Assembly (NCBI GenBank): GCA_032164245.1
Contig: JAVMKO010000003.1
Location: forward strand, 29,635,390 to 29,699,389
From: Sternotherus odoratus
Taxonomy: Eukaryota; Chordata; Testudines; Kinosternidae
Direction: 5' to 3'
Length of the DNA stretch: 64,000 nt
The translations under genes and the position numbers were made by a program. Numbering within the stretch: the first letter of the stretch is position 1; every line of letters begins with the position of its first letter. Under the pieces are notes generated by a model, which was not told the DNA's origin, searched no databases, and worked only from the letters and a program-made list of their open reading frames with translations. Below, piece by piece: positions 11,946 to 23,390 of the stretch.

Positions 11946-14870
11946 CAGAAATAGATAGACACACACATATGCACTTATAGATAGCAGGAGAGGTTTCTTG
12001 CACCCTCCTCTTAATACACTCTTGTGCCACCTACCTAGTTTAGTGATAATTTAGTCCAATGTGGATTTTTGTGGAGGTAGGAGGGGTTGCTATTCACATC
12101 TTTGGCATCAACAGTGCTATACTGACAACTTTAGAAGGCAGAAGACAAATTCAACTTTGAAAGTAATAATATTCCCATTTATGGAAAATTAAGTGGCACT
12201 ATAATACATACTATGGCAAGCTTTTCTGCATATTCCACTCCATGAAATCACTCTGACTGCTCTGTGCACTATCCATGAAGCTCTGGTACTGGCTGCTGTT
12301 GAAGACAGGATACTGAACTACCTGTACGATTGATCTGACTCAATGTGGTAATCTTCTATAACTGCCTCACATACAAGAGGAAAATTGTATGAATAATTTT
12401 GTAGCATGTATATACCTAACTGCTCTGGGCATTTCACTGCAGTAACATTAGATTTTTGCAAACTGGACAGTAAATAATAATACTTTGCACCTACCATTCA
12501 GGGACTCAAGAGTTTTGAACTTCACCCTACACCTTTGAAACGGGTATTTTATATTCTTTTTGCCAATACAGTAGTTAAAATTGAGGCCCAGGGTTTTCAA
12601 AGGTAGCCTTTAATTTTGGGGGACCAGCTTCAGAAATTGTAAAGCTGTTTCAAAGCTAGCTAACAAAAAATTAAGACACATAAAATCAGACCACGCCAAG
12701 AAAAAATTTGGTTAACTTGTCAAAAGGAGTTTTATAGACTAGAAATAGAACCTGGGTCTCTTAATTCCTTGTTCTGTGCTTTAGCCACAAGACTCTCCAA
12801 TTTGACTGATGATTCAAAAGTTCATTATTTAAAAGAGAGTTAATTTTAGAGGATTGCTTTACAAAAAATAACTACTTCAGTTAGGGCTAGTTGAAAGTTT
12901 TCTGGTGAAACTTTTTTTCCTCAAAATGTTTCTCAAATTGACCACTCTTAAAGTATATGCTTTCCTAAAAATGTTTACTTATTATTTATTTTTCTCAGAA
13001 AAATGAAAAACAAAATTTTCAAGTTTTCAGTTTTTCAATGAACAGCAGAAATTTTCAGAAGAAAATTTAGGTTAAACTATTTTTCCCTTCAAAATCTTCC
13101 CAGAGTGGAGTGACATCTCTTTTTATAACCATCTGTGTCTATAATATTAGTGTATTACTATTGAAAAACAATCCAGAATAATATTATAGCCTTGCAGGAA
13201 TTAAGAACATAAATACATTTTCATCCTTATAAAAGCAAAGCTGCTTACTGCAGAATTTCCTGACTCTATCATCCATCAGCTTTAGCAAAAGAATACAAAG
13301 CTTACAGGACAGTCTCTGGAAAAAATAAGTTAGAGACTCTAGCAAGTTTGGGGAAGGAGTACATCCCAGTGTCTTCATTTAGCCTGCTTCGCACTGAATA
13401 GGAATTAGGAATCACCTTGCAGCACCAGATAAGTGATGGCATGTATCCAAGACTGCTACAGGATTCCTATATATTTGAAAGGAAAGGGAAAATGTACTTG
13501 CCCACTTCATTTATAATAATAGTTGTATTCATGCTTCCCTCTACTACTGCCAAGACCCTCAGTAATGCATCAAAACAATTTAATAAAACCTATCCCCTGA
13601 TCTCTATACTCCAAACTTTGGATTCTGAACTGCCCTTATTTTCAAAACATTGATACAGATCTGAATTTCATAGCTGGCCAACTATTATATAATGAAGCAC
13701 TCTGAAGTCACAGAATCTAACAGTCCTGGGATTTAGTTTAAATTTTCCCTCTATCTTTCCTTATTTTATATGCCTCTCTCATATCTTTTATGTTTCTCTT
13801 CAAACTAAATAATGTTACATATTTTAGCTTTTCATATTCCATCCCTTTCCATGGCTTTTACCATATCAGGTAATGCCTCTCATAAATGGGCAATGAATTT
13901 AGCCAAAAGAATCACTAAATAAAAAGGATTATTAGTCATCATCTTGGAGCCAGAGGCCCTGCTAAAGGATTCACAGAAAATGTTTCTTGTGGTGAGGTGA
14001 AATCAAGTAGAGGTTTCATGGCACAGCTGCAATTACCTTTCACCAAGGAGAAAGATACGTCTATGAGTCATTGAACTTGTACACAGTGTATCTCTATTAC
14101 AAGGAATAGGAACTTCATTATCGCTATCTTTATAATTTGAAGAGACAAATATGAGTCTTTGAAATTATGCTTTCCAAAATGAACCCATAGGTCATTATGG
14201 CTTAAGAATCTCTGTCACTATTTCTGCCAATCAGTGTCAACAGACTGTTAAATATAATTGCCCTGTTATTTTATATGTTGACATTTATTATTTCCCAGCT
14301 GATAAAACAAGCTCCTTTCTTACAAAGATTTATGGTCTCCCAGCAGTTTTACATCAACATAATGTTAAAATGTTATGGCAAGATGAGAAATGCTCTTCTT
14401 TTCCTCTACAAATGTGGTGCTACATTTTTTTGATAGCACATTAATAGTACTCCTACAATTAAACTTCTTTATTCAAGAACTTTGCAGTACTGGATATATG
14501 AAATATTTTCAATGACAACCCAATGCATATGTTTGCCCCCAATGCACCATCTGCACTCAACATTACAACTTGTATTAAGACAAAGGCATTCCTCCTTCTC
14601 CTTTCTCCATTAGGTCTTGCTGCAGAGTTTTTAAACTTGTAGCTTCTTCCACTTCCACAATAACTCTCCTGCTGTCCCTTCCACTGCTTCAGCAGCCAGA
14701 GTTATGTCCAGGTAGTCTCTGCTCCCTCCTCCAACCTGTGTCAGACTCTAGCTCTGCTATGCAACTTCCCGGTCAGAGCTGGGCTTCTCCCTATCAAAAA
14801 GAAAGGGCCCCAAATTAACAACATTACACTTAATTTATTTAAAATAGACCCAAAAAGGTCTATTTCTCAC
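11946..14870. other. mostly unassigned DNA, one possible SINE remnant
   Basis: I see no gene. Around 12735-12800 a stretch reading GAACCTGGGTCTC..TGTGCTTTAGCCACAAGAC looks like the tRNA-like head of a CORE-SINE on the minus strand. The rest, including a purine- and pyrimidine-rich segment at about 14580-14760, is unassigned. Confidence 0.4.
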
Positions 14871-15562
14871 TGTAGAGGGGCTGCTGCCCCACTCCTCTGG
14901 AATAGAGGATAAGAGCTGCCCTGGAGAGGGCTAGGGCTAGGGCTGGGGAAAGAAGTGAGAGCAGCTGAGTGAATAGCTGACCACAGCTGTGACCAGCTCA
15001 GTCAGGGCCCAGGCCCTTATAAGAGGGCTGTGGATCAGGTGCTGAAAGGAGTCTTACTCTACCAGTAGAGAGAGAAGGACCTAGCTGCCTGGGATCCAGG
15101 TACCTCAAGCAGAGCAGTGCTGGGGAAAAGGGCAAAGGGAGCTGGGGAACTCCAGCCTGAAAACCCCTCAGGCTGCAGGTGTTGTTTAAGGCCAAAAGGT
15201 ACTGGGGCTGCACGGGGTCAGCCTGATGATAGGCAAAGGCAGCAGATCCTACAGCTTGCCAATTATGAGCGGCCATTACAGACTGCAGTCTGCCCTAGTG
15301 AGTGGATGCTAGATGATGACTGGCAGTAGCTACTGTGGCCAGGTGGGGATAGAGGGTTGGGGGTTTCCCTGGGAGTGGAGACCCTGCATGTAGGGGTACT
15401 GCAGGGAAGAACCCCAAGGAAAAGGGCACTGGGGTCTGGGAGGCACATGGGGCCAGAGGCAGGCAGGACACCGGCCTGGAGAGGGCGCTCTCTGCTGGAA
15501 AAAGAGCTAATTTCAGCTGACCAGCAGGAGGCGCCGTGCCAGTGAGTCTCCACTTCACTACA
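14871..15562 (+). mobile_element. solo LTR, 692 bp
   Basis: It begins TGTAGAGGGG and ends TTCACTACA. The flanks are CTCAC (14866-14870) and CTCAT (15563-15567), a 5-bp duplication with one mismatch. A TATA-box-like CTTATAAGAG lies near 15016 in plus orientation, where an LTR promoter would be. The sequence is GC- and purine-rich, which explains the overlapping long frames on both strands. There is no internal retroviral sequence next to it. Confidence 0.7.
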
Positions 15563-18039
15563 CTCATCATAATCCTCGTTCATACAAAATGAAGCAAACG
15601 TTTCTGGTTACCCTTTACAAGGGGGTACCGCTGATGGGTGTCAGAAAGGAAGGATATTATATACGCATACTTAATCATGGCTAGATAAAAGGTGCCAATT
15701 TAACATCCATTCTCACTCCTTAGTTGCATGATGGTGCTCTTGTATGCCTGGTAAAGGAGCTCACAGTCACTTTAATGGTATGTCTAGTTTTAGCTCAGGC
15801 ACAGGGTGACAATCCCACTCCAGTGAAAAGGCTGGAATTCTTCCCCATCCTCTTTAAAACCAGTCTAATGGCCACAGGTTATAGGTCAGAAACCTGCTAC
15901 CCAAACTCTGGGCAAGATCTTTATCTGGGGTCAATCACCTTTGCTCCGTTGAAATCAAAGGGCCCCGTCCTGAGTGGTGACAATCACCTGCAATTCCCAT
16001 TAAAATCATGGATGCTAAGCACCCAGTAAGATCATTTTCTAAATCCGCCCAGTGTTATCATTACACCATTGTTTCATCTTGAACATGCTAATCAATGATC
16101 AGTGACAATCTGGACTCCTGAGGAGGCAAGAGGCATTTTTTTCCAGTGGCAATCATGGATTATCTCCTTAGTCTCAAGTTTGGATTGATAAATGTGATCA
16201 AAAGATACTGGAGAGGAGACCATGTTAACCAGTCTTTCTTAAAACAAGACTAAGCAGGAAAGCACCATGCTTTGATTGCATTCATTATGTTGTATTCCAT
16301 TACTGTAGATATAACAGGATATATTATATTAAGGCTCATAAAAAAGAATTACAATTTTCAAAATACTTTTAAAAAAAAGTTAGCCAAGACTAACTGCATT
16401 GATTTGTTTGCCCTGATGATCGGTATTGCATAGTCAAATGCAACCCCTCCTCCCCAATGTCTATACATTAAAGGGAACTACACAAGGACTGCAGAAAATT
16501 AACCTCCCGACTCACCCAGAGAGTAAAGATTATTTGCAGCAGCCATTTATAAATTGCTTATGCCCCTTAAAATATGTTTACTATTTCACATTTTGTATTG
16601 ACAAACCACTCTGTCAGACATGATCAGTGAGGTGACAAAAAGTAATCTAGTTTTCTTCCATTGGCTGCCCTCCCTCCAGCTAGGAGTTGCTGAAGAAGAG
16701 GTTTCTAATGAAGGCTGGGCAACTTCTCTTTTCTTTATTGCCACATACTTTATTATCCCCTAATACAAAGTCTCTCTCATAATTCTTCTCTTCCCCTCTC
16801 TACACTTTGATCAAATTTTTAGCCACTGAGTTGTTCTTTAAATGGAACCCAGTTAGCATATAATGGGTAACTTTTTCATTTAAGGGAATTTTAAACAATA
16901 CAGATGCCGTGCCCATTGGAAATGAACTTACTTTCATGGTTTCTTTGGGTCAGGACTCCAGCAAAGCAGGTGATGATCAGCAGTGGTTTCGGTACAATGG
17001 AAGGTGTTTTTGTGAACCTACTTGAACAATTGTCTTTGTTTCAAAGATTCATTTTTCACTCTGTTAGAGTTTAATGAGCACTTGATTAAAAAAAACACAA
17101 CATGTTGCTCTTTTTAGGTTCACCATATGTTTTATTGCAGTGGGCTGTGATTTTATTTTTTCCATCTGAGATAAGGTTATATTTCTGAAGTCTGCAGATA
17201 GACAGACACAGAGGGAGCTGTCTGCTGTGCTCCTTGGCTTCAAAACGGAAACTAACTCAAAAGTGAGGCTTTGGAAGGGTGGGGGAGACAGCACAGAGGC
17301 CCATGTATATTTAAAGGGACAAGAATTACATTCCATCTTAAAAAATCTTTCCAAACATATAGACATTATCATTTGTATGGCTAACATGAAACACAACATG
17401 ACCTAACTAAAAGTTTTGGGTGGACTACCTCAGACATATAAATTACAAGGGATTATTCTGCTCGGAATAGCAATTTGCTAACTAAAACATTTATAAGGTC
17501 AGGCACACAACTAGTTTTCACACTCTCTTGGGAGAATGTGGTGGTGATGTTGTGGCAGTGTCCTGAACAAGATGGACAGTTGGTGTTAAGGATTCAACTG
17601 AATCTGGCATGAAAGTTTCTTCCACCAGATCATCAAAATTAGGAGTTATAAGGGAAGGAGCTTTGACTATAAGAACAGAAAGTCCTACTGGAACATTCCC
17701 AGACTTCAGTAGTGTTGTCAGATGCCACTAGTGTGGTGCTCTGCTCTATCCAATGTTAACAGTTGGTTGTGGTGTGTTCCCTCTGTGTGCTGCTCAGGCT
17801 TTGCAGATCACTGGCACAGCAGACCCCGAGAGAACCCCCACTAACCAGACTCTGATAAGATATGAAAGCACTTGGTCAGGTTTATTGTCAAATGAAACAC
17901 AGTCTCCGACAATGGACACAGCTCAGTCAGTGGCAGGACACGTCACTGCCCCCCAAACTGGACAAAGTCAACTCTGCAGGTATGTATTCTTATAGACAGG
18001 TACAAACAAGTTACACATCACTCCTTACATCTTGAGGCG
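15563..18039. other. unassigned DNA, possibly an older LTR near its end
   Basis: No recognisable gene. The last part, 17700-18034, continues on the far side of the LTR at 18040-18809 (18815-19170) with similar composition. This suggests that the younger LTR landed in an older repeat, but I could not define that repeat. Confidence 0.35.
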
Positions 18040-18809
18040 TGTCAAGGTTCTGTTTCCTCACTCTGAACTCTAGGGTAAAGATGTGGGGACCCCGCATGAA
18101 AGACAAATCACCCCTCAAGCTTATTTTAGTAGCTTAGGTTAAATCTTTTCCCCCAAAACCCAAACTTCTCCAGTTGGGGCTTGGAAATTGCTGCCACCAC
18201 CAATAGAGTCCCCAAAACTATGGGATGGGGCACATTGGAACCCTGATAGTAACCCCCCCCCCTTTTTACCTGGGAGAGATTCAAGAACACAAACCCTCAC
18301 TAGCTGGGAGACGAGCCTGATCCAAACTAGGATCACTCCAATGGAAATAACCAGACGGTTCTTACCAAAAGTTTTTAATAAAAGAAAAAGAGAAAAGCAT
18401 AAACTACTTTACAGAAATCCATAGATACTAAACTTCCTAGCATTACTCCCCTCATGGAGCCCCTCCCTTGGAAGTTCTCTCCCTGCTAACTTAACAGTCT
18501 AAGGACACCGTGGATTGATTACAAGTGATACAATTCAAGAATACACTTACTGCCAAACTTTTGTTTTTCTTAGCAGGTTATTGAAATGATGAATAGAAAC
18601 ATAGATATGATTCCTCCCCATAGCCAGGGAATGCAGACCAACTCCGAGCAGCCACGGAGAAAAAAGACAGAAAAACCCAAGAACAAAAGTGAAACAAAAC
18701 CCTTTGTCTGCCAGGTATTAGCAGCTCTGATACGTCATCCCTTCTTCTGTTTCAGGTTTAACCCTTCACAGGTAAAACAGTAATTCTAAGGCACTTCATA
18801 CTTATGACA
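18040..18809 (-). mobile_element. solo LTR, 770 bp, minus strand, ERV-type
   Basis: On the minus strand it opens TGTCATAAGTAT, the same as the 4.1-kb LTR, and ends CCTTGACA. The 5-bp duplication AGGCG at 18035-18039 and 18810-18814 is exact. An ATTAAA-type polyadenylation signal in minus orientation lies near 18375-18385. The shared first 12 bases and overall plan suggest the same LTR family or subfamily as 4093-4845. Interior divergence looks high, so the two are probably different subfamilies. There is no retroviral coding sequence beside it. Confidence 0.88.
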
Positions 18810-18814
18810 AGGCG

Positions 18815-19949
18815 CAACCTCTCTATGCAGTAAAGTGCAACCCCTCTATGCAGTATGGTGCCACCTCACACATGTTGGTTTGAACAAAACAACTCTATCC
18901 ATCATATTACCCTTTTGCCCATCTTTAGGATGGGTCAGCCTGTTTCTTGTTATCTGTTTGGAATGTGAAAATATCCAAGTGTTCTGGTACATTTAGGTAT
19001 GTGTATTTTTGCAACGTCACCCCTTTTCTTGCCAGCTTCTGCGAGCAGCGCTTGCTTTGGCTCACAGTTTAACTTTGCTCTATGTTAACAAAGTCTTGAC
19101 CATTGAGGCCTTAGGCCTCATACTGGGCCTCTGATACAAGGGTTTATGTTTCAGGTGCTCATCTTACTACAAGTAGTAGATGAGGCTACAACTGTATTTC
19201 CAAAAAATACCATTGCAGTAAGACATATACATAGTGAAAAGCCTTTATCTTCCCCACCTCTCCACATGCACACACCTGTTTTTCTGTTAAATGTTTTCCA
19301 TAGTAAACATCTGAAAATATGTAGGATTTAAATTAGATAAAAGCACATTGATGGTGTAAGTATCATTAATGCCTTTTTGTAGACAAATTTGTTATTTGAC
19401 AAAGAGATGCTCTGGTCTAGGCCCGTATATTATAGGCCCAACAGTTTAATCTGCAAATTCCTTTCATTATTTTATAAATGTGGAATTTCAGATTACATGT
19501 TCATAACATACAGCTAAATAATATGTGAGATGGAAGGTATGTTTAGTCAGATTTAACAGTCCTCAAACCAGTTTGAGAAGTGCTGAGTGCTCAGTAATAA
19601 GCAACATACTAAGACAAACAATTGCCTCAGGCTAGAATTACAACGTAGTACAACATAAAGAAGTCAAGCTCTTATTTATGAACAACTCAGACCTGCTCCA
19701 ATGAAGTCAATAGTAAATCTTACATTAATTAAGAGTTCCTGATCTTTCCCACAAGGCTTTCCACTCTCTCTGTCACCCGCATCCTACCAATCTTTCAAGA
19801 TGGTTATCTTGGCTTTATTTTAGGCTCACCCCACTTCTTTGACCACACCTCAGACAATTGTCTAACTCTTACAAGATTAGACCTTGCCTCTCTGCTCACG
19901 CTGCCAAAATTCTGTCCAAGGTCTGATCATTTCACATCTTGGCTAGGCA
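18815..19949. other. unassigned, with a short tandem duplication at its start
   Basis: At 18815-18865 the phrase GCAACC.CTCTATGCAGTA is repeated twice in tandem. Nothing else is recognised. Confidence 0.4.
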
Positions 19950-20160
19950 TGGCTTTGATGCTTCCAAACCTGGTCCTGCTGAAGTCCATTCAGAATTCTC
20001 CTGCAAAAATTTCCGTCGCTTATCATATGTTGGTTCATTACCCCCTTTTAAATCCCTTCATTGTCCCCCCTCTTCTACCACATCAAATGCAAACTTATTT
20101 TCCTTACTGTCAAAACTCTCAACAATTTAGTCTTTACCTATTATTTCAGTGAAAGGCTGA
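19950..20160 (+). mobile_element. L2-like LINE reverse-transcriptase remnant
   Basis: The plus-strand translation around 19990-20120 resembles a decayed version of the reverse-transcriptase segment that in L2/CR1-related elements reads IQNAAAK...HITP.L.SLHWLPV. Here the recognisable pieces are IQNSPAKI, YPLLNPFIVPPLLP and a following QNSQQFSLYL. No longer frame survives. The class is tentative. Confidence 0.4.
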
Positions 20161-20692
20161 CTCCTGCCTTCACTTCACCAATAATGCCAGTCTCTATCTG
20201 ATCAACAGGAGACAATATTTTAATAATTTTGAAATTATTTTAAAAGGTAACAATTTTTTTCAGTTTTATTTTCATCTGAAATATTTTTACTAGTGCTCAA
20301 AATCCTTCTATGTCATAGTTTAAGTAAACAGGAGAAGCCATTTTTATGATGTTTTATGCAGATAGCAAAGGTGGGATCACTGAACTTTATTGCTTTATAT
20401 TTATTACATCTGTTACCATGGCTGTTCTCTACAGTCAATGAATGTCCTATTTTAAACAAACAAACAAATATGCATAAACCTGTTAACTGCTTTTGTTCTA
20501 ATTTTCTGTTCTGATTAGAAGTACATCATAATCCCCTCAAACATAATATATATTTCAGATTTAAAATATTTTGAATCAGTTCCCTCTTCCTGCTAAAACT
20601 AATACTATTTTCTAAAACTAATATTAATAAATAAATACATATTACTATTGCTAATACTATTTGCTAAAACTAATACTAATAAAGAAATACAT
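20161..20692. other. AT-rich DNA with a short imperfect tandem repeat
   Basis: At about 20590-20690 the phrase CTAAAACTAATACTA.T is repeated three times with ATAAATAAATACATAT-type links. No gene is seen. Confidence 0.45.
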
Positions 20693-20745
20693 ATACCACC
20701 ACTCCAAAGTCTCTGTCTCAAACAGAGGCTTTGGAGTGGTGGTAT
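20693..20745 (+). repeat. near-perfect 23-bp hairpin
   Basis: The arms 20693-20715 and 20723-20745 are complementary at 22 of 23 positions. The one difference would be a G-U pair in RNA. The loop is 7 nt. Weaker AT-rich pairing continues outward for about 15-20 bp on each side. It could be a very short MITE, a pre-miRNA-like stem or a snapback replication product. Confidence 0.75.
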
Positions 20746-22258
20746 ATATATTTATTTATTCTTAACCTTCTTGTCATGTTAGGCTACTACATGACATGAT
20801 TAATATGGTTCCCCTGCAGCGGAAAATGACTTTTCTTTAAAATGAACATGTGAATGCACTACAAATGACTCTTAGCAGCATGAAACACTTCAGTTTCCAT
20901 AATAAATGCTGTCAACATTATCTCTTGTAAACATATGTAAGTAAGAAGAGCCTTTTTCATGGTTGCAGCACTGCAAATAAGAATTCTGAAAAAAACTTGG
21001 TGCATTTTTTCATTTCATAAATTGATTCCATAGAACTGTTCTATAATTTTTTATTCATGTAAAGCTATCTCCTTGTAGCATGCGGCATATCAGCAAGTTT
21101 GCTACTTTTAAAGAAGGCATTAACATGCAACTCTATAACTGATAGTATGGTCCAGTCCTGCCACCCCCCCCCCACTGAAATTACAAATTGAACAAATAAC
21201 AGTTTTTCAATGATTGTTGAGGACACTCAGACTCTTGCAGGATTGGTCCAATGAGATAAAATCTCTCAAACACGTTCTTTGATATTCTGAGTTTGACTTT
21301 GTTACAAAGAAGCATTTTTAGTTTTGATAATCTCTTTGAATATGGGTTTTTAAGCTTGTTTTTTAAAGATTATGTAATAAAACTACAAACTGTTGAAAAA
21401 AGTAGAATAATTATTTTGTATGAAAACAATGAAATATATGAACAAATTTGATAAGTTGTTTTAAAAAATCTTTAAAATGCTAGTTCTTAATCCTTCAAGA
21501 GAAAGCTGAATTGGTGTCCCTTCTCCAGATTATTTAAAATGTGTTATATTGCAATACACAGAATACTACTATCATCTTCATAAAAGATAATTATGTCCTT
21601 AACAGGTTATCCACCACTAGCACTGTTAATTTACTGCATGAGTTGGCATGGAAATTATTCAATACCAATAGGTGTAGGAAAAACAATTGCTTAATGGGTG
21701 GACCATATGCCTCACTCACTGTAAGTGAACAATAAATTAGTCTCAGTGGAATCCAAACTTCAATATAGATGAGAACGTGAAATATTTAAAGCAGTAGGTA
21801 ACAGTGAAAGCAATTAAACAGTAGCATAAGTATAACACTTTCGCCATATTACTAACAAATTTCACATGATAGTGAATGTAGTATTTGTTCCATAAAGTTT
21901 AACCCCTTGCTGTTGATTTGCATTAGCACCACAGCATGGGCTGTAGGCATTTTGCATCAGCAATGCTCCTATATCAAGTTGTCAGCTTCTCACACTGAGA
22001 GGCTAATGTGAAGTTTTTCACATTTTTCAGTTCAGATATCACTTTTTACACTATCTTGAACATATTATTTGCATTCAAATTAAGAGCTTTAGGAAAGACA
22101 GAACACTAACACTGGGTATGTAAAGGTTACAGCAGGAAGAGTGGCATAAGATGTATCATTTAAGATACCTGTGCAAACACTGAGCAGAGTCTAATCGAGT
22201 GATACTCAATCTGAGGTGCTACAGTTGCATATGTTTTGAATATAATTCAAAAATGTTC
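20746..22258. other. unassigned AT-rich DNA
   Basis: No recognised feature apart from a short C run at about 21165-21174. Confidence 0.45.
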
Positions 22259-22334
22259 TCATAGAATATCAGGGTTGGACGGACCTCAGGACTCCTCCTG
22301 TAGTTCTGCCTGCCACATGTTAGGCAGCTCAGGT
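22259..22334 (-). mobile_element. CR1 3'-end fragment
   Basis: TCATAGAATATCAGGGTTGGACGGACCTCAGG-like sequence is the hallmark of a CR1 3' terminus read on the opposite strand. Only the last 70 or so bases are present. The hAT-type element at 22343 lies directly next to it, probably inserted within it. Confidence 0.6.
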
Positions 22335-22449
22335 ATCACTGATAGGCTGACCATACGTCCCATTTTGAACGGGACAGTCCCGTTTTTTACATATTTTTGG
22401 ACTGTCCCATCTTTTTGCCATAAATATCAAATTTGTCCCATTTTTGCAG

Positions 22450-22853
22450 GGACCCACGGCCAGGTCCCGCCTTCTCCCACCCCCCTCCCACAACCCTTCA
22501 GTCCCTTCCCCTCACGGCCTCGGGCCCCCCTCCCCGGCCTGCTCCCCCCTCCCCTCCGCCGCTGCAGAGCCCGCCCGCGCGGCGCAATTGGCTGGGCCTC
22601 ACCCACGTGGGGCGAAGTGGAGCTGCTGGCTGAGCAGGGGCTGCCTGGCGCCTCGCTCCCCCCGTCCACCCCATGTGGAGGTAACGCCATGTGCAGCCCA
22701 ATGAAGGGGCTGCACGGGGATTACAAGCGCGGGGATTGAAAGCGCCCGAGCTCAGGGAGCCAGGGGGTGAGGCTGGCAGTGGGGGCGGGCGCAGAGCGGA
22801 GCCGGAGACAGCGCGAGCCCGGGCGGGGAGGAGGCGGCGCTGCCCTGGGCCCC
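22450..22853 (+). promoter_or_regulatory. CpG-rich promoter / 5' UTR-like segment upstream of GRK-like exon
   Basis: This segment is much more GC- and CpG-rich than the window average. It has a reverse CCAAT box (ATTGG at 22587-22591), a forward CCAAT at about 22698-22702, an E-box CACGTG at 22604-22609 and an Sp1-type GGGGGCGGGC at 22781-22790. The last 100 bases run into the ATG of the GRK-like exon without a break, as a 5' untranslated leader would. No TATA box is seen. Promoter activity is inference only. Confidence 0.5.
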
Positions 22854-22908
22854 ATGGAGCTGGAGAACATCGTCCCCAACAACACCGTGCTGCTCAAGGT
22901 GCGTGAAG
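22854..22908 (+). pseudogene. GRK-like: first coding exon of a G-protein-coupled receptor kinase (GRK4/5/6 type), apparently captured
   Basis: GRKs phosphorylate activated G-protein-coupled receptors at the membrane, which recruits arrestin. Members of the GRK4/5/6 group begin with a conserved N-terminal segment that docks to the receptor. Translation from the ATG at 22854 gives MELENIVPNNTVLLKVREG, very close to that N terminus. The differences from the family pattern MELENIVANTVLLKAREG are PN for A (one extra codon) and V for A near the end. The exon ends at 22908 before GTAGGT. The last base starts a split glycine codon (phase 1), as I recall for the GRK exon 1/intron 1 boundary. A second possible donor, AAG|GTGCGT, lies ten bases upstream. 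No further GRK exon (RGS-homology or kinase domain) occurs in the window. Because the exon lies between transposon ends with a target duplication, I read it as captured rather than as the native gene. A frame continuing upstream is open but non-conserved. Confidence 0.75.
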
Positions 22909-23390
22909 GTAGGTGGGGGGGGGACCGGGCGGGGGGGCATGAGGTGGAGGGGAAACGGAGTATGGGGTGGGGGGGCATGGCTGTGTGTGAGGGGGCAGGG
23001 GGAAAGAGGGGTGCATAGGGGTCATGGGTGGAAGTGGGGGGCACAGGGTTGTGTGTGAAGGGAGGTACTGGGGCTTCATGTGAAGAGGGGCACAGGGGAA
23101 GTGGGGGGCATGGCTGCTTGTGAAGGGGGTGGTAGGTGGTGGGCATGAGGCTGTGTGTGAAGGGGGTACTGGGGTAGTGGTGGGGCATGGAATGGGGGGC
23201 ACAGGGTTGTGTGTGAAGGAGGATACTGGGGGGGGGGTCCAGGGCTGTGAGTGAAGGGGGTGGGGGGCATGGGGCCATGTGTGAAGGTGTGGGGGGAAAG
23301 TGGGGGGCACAGGGTTGTCTGTGAAGGGAGGTACTGGGGGGGTCCAGGGCTGTGAGTGAAGGAGGTGGGGGGGATGTAGGGGAAGCCACA
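22909..23390 (+). repeat. G-rich imperfect minisatellite (intron-1-like)
   Basis: It is built from variants of GGGGGGCACAGGGTTGTGTGTGAAGGG, GGTACTGGGG and GGTCCAGGGCTGTGAGTGAAGG with a loose period of about 40-60 bases. Long reading frames on the minus strand here (proline/histidine/threonine-rich) are composition artefacts. It may be the first part of a captured intron that has since expanded. Confidence 0.65.

Noticed and set aside
15000..15583. Overlapping 90-106 codon frames
   Set aside because: They sit entirely inside a bounded solo LTR with GC-rich content.
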